A DNA stretch of 15,550 nucleotides, from assembly GCA_003456175.1 (NCBI GenBank), contig DMPB01000186.1, positions 7,948 through 23,497 of the forward strand, read 5' to 3'. Position 1 is the stretch's first letter, and each line of letters starts with the position of its first letter. Positions 15,212 to 15,550 of the stretch are shown here, in pieces. The DNA comes from Chitinophagaceae bacterium (GTDB taxonomy: Bacteria > Bacteroidota > Bacteroidia > Chitinophagales > Chitinophagaceae). The notes under the pieces are model-generated. The model made no database searches. It was not told the DNA's origin and saw only the letters and a program-made list of their open reading frames with translations. A program made the translations under genes and the position numbers.

Positions 15212-15247
15212 TTAGCAACGATATTGCCACACTAAAACCCAAATTGT

Positions 15248-15550
15248 ATGGAAGGATATGTAAAAAGCGAAATAGTTAACCATATTGGTACCATTACCTT
15301 TCACCACCCACAGAGCAACTCTATGCCTCGTAAGTTGTTGCAAGAACTTACCAACGAGGTGGTAGTACTTGGTGGTAATAACAATGTGCATGTAATTGTA
15401 TTACGTAGCGAAGGATCGGTGTTTTGCAGTGGTGCATCGTTCGATGAGTTGGCTGCTATCAGTAACGAAACCGAAGGATTAGACTTTTTTAGCGGTTTTG
15501 CAACTGTAATTAATGCCATGCGCAAGTGCCCTAAATTTATTATAGCCCGT
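15248..15550 (+). CDS. Enoyl-CoA hydratase/isomerase (crotonase) family protein, N-terminal part
   Basis: The frame opens at the ATG at 15248-15250 (MEGYVKSEIVNHIGTITFHHP) and runs 101 codons to the right edge with no stop, so about the first third of a protein of about 260 residues is present. The crotonase N-terminal pattern is clear: a beta-strand start, then HPQSNSMPRKLLQEL (20-34), VIVLRSEGSVFCSGASFDEL (49-68) with the first oxyanion-hole backbone in the CSGAS turn, and INAMRKCPKFIIAR (88-101) just before the second conserved glycine-rich stretch, which lies outside the window. The family hydrates or isomerises enoyl-CoA thioesters in fatty-acid, amino-acid or aromatic degradation. The catalytic Glu positions are not in the window, so the reaction cannot be assigned. 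It lies 111 bases after the kinase gene on the same strand and may have its own promoter. Confidence 0.88.
   Translation, partial: MEGYVKSEIVNHIGTITFHHPQSNSMPRKLLQELTNEVVVLGGNNNVHVIVLRSEGSVFCSGASFDELAAISNETEGLDFFSGFATVINAMRKCPKFIIAR

Overview
The window reads as chromosomal DNA of a member of the Bacteroidota, most likely the Chitinophagaceae or a close relative. The reasons are a moderately low GC content, start codons with no clear Shine-Dalgarno sequence, and protein types typical of that phylum: an MG2/TonB-plug surface protein without a barrel, a GAF-domain histidine kinase, a lipoprotein efflux adaptor, and a crotonase that resembles remembered Bacteroidota proteins. Genus cannot be decided. 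I see no mobile element, CRISPR array, tRNA or rRNA.

Layout. (1) 1-1272, minus strand: 5' part of a secreted protein of unknown function that runs off the left edge. (2) 1293-1322: intrinsic terminator for minus-strand transcription. (3) 1346-11223, minus strand: seven genes in transcription order, namely efflux adaptor lipoprotein, RND pump, TolC-like outer-membrane channel, GH53 endo-galactanase lipoprotein, class I/II aminotransferase, SixA-type phosphatase and mannose-1-phosphate guanylyltransferase. (4) 11302-11343: a strong minus-strand terminator that separates this run from the gene upstream. (5) 11422-13815, minus strand: the MG2/TonB-plug protein. (6) 13816-13942: the only divergent gap. 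(7) 13943-15136, plus strand: GAF-histidine kinase. (8) 15248 to the right edge, plus strand: N-terminal third of an enoyl-CoA hydratase/isomerase family protein.

The adaptor, pump and channel make a complete tripartite RND efflux system: inner-membrane antiporter, periplasmic adaptor and outer-membrane exit duct. The galactanase follows the channel gene by only 12 bases. The next three genes (aminotransferase, phosphatase, GDP-mannose synthesis) look like housekeeping genes that share the transcription unit or simply follow it.

The most unusual signal is not a gene. A short near-palindromic motif family, ATTTACGTAAGTR and ATTTRCCGTAAGG (shared core CGTAAG), occurs 13 times. Eight copies lie in or at the edge of the gaps, which make up only about 6% of the window, and seven of the nine complete genes have a copy within 0-21 bases after the stop codon. 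Orientation relative to transcription is mixed, one pair forms an inverted repeat beside a terminator, and coding copies fall in different reading frames. These are properties of a DNA-level dispersed signal (uptake-sequence-like, or a protein-binding site) rather than of coding constraint. A separate GC-rich, multiply folded element (about 6852-6958) sits between the pump and channel genes and looks like a dispersed REP-type repeat.
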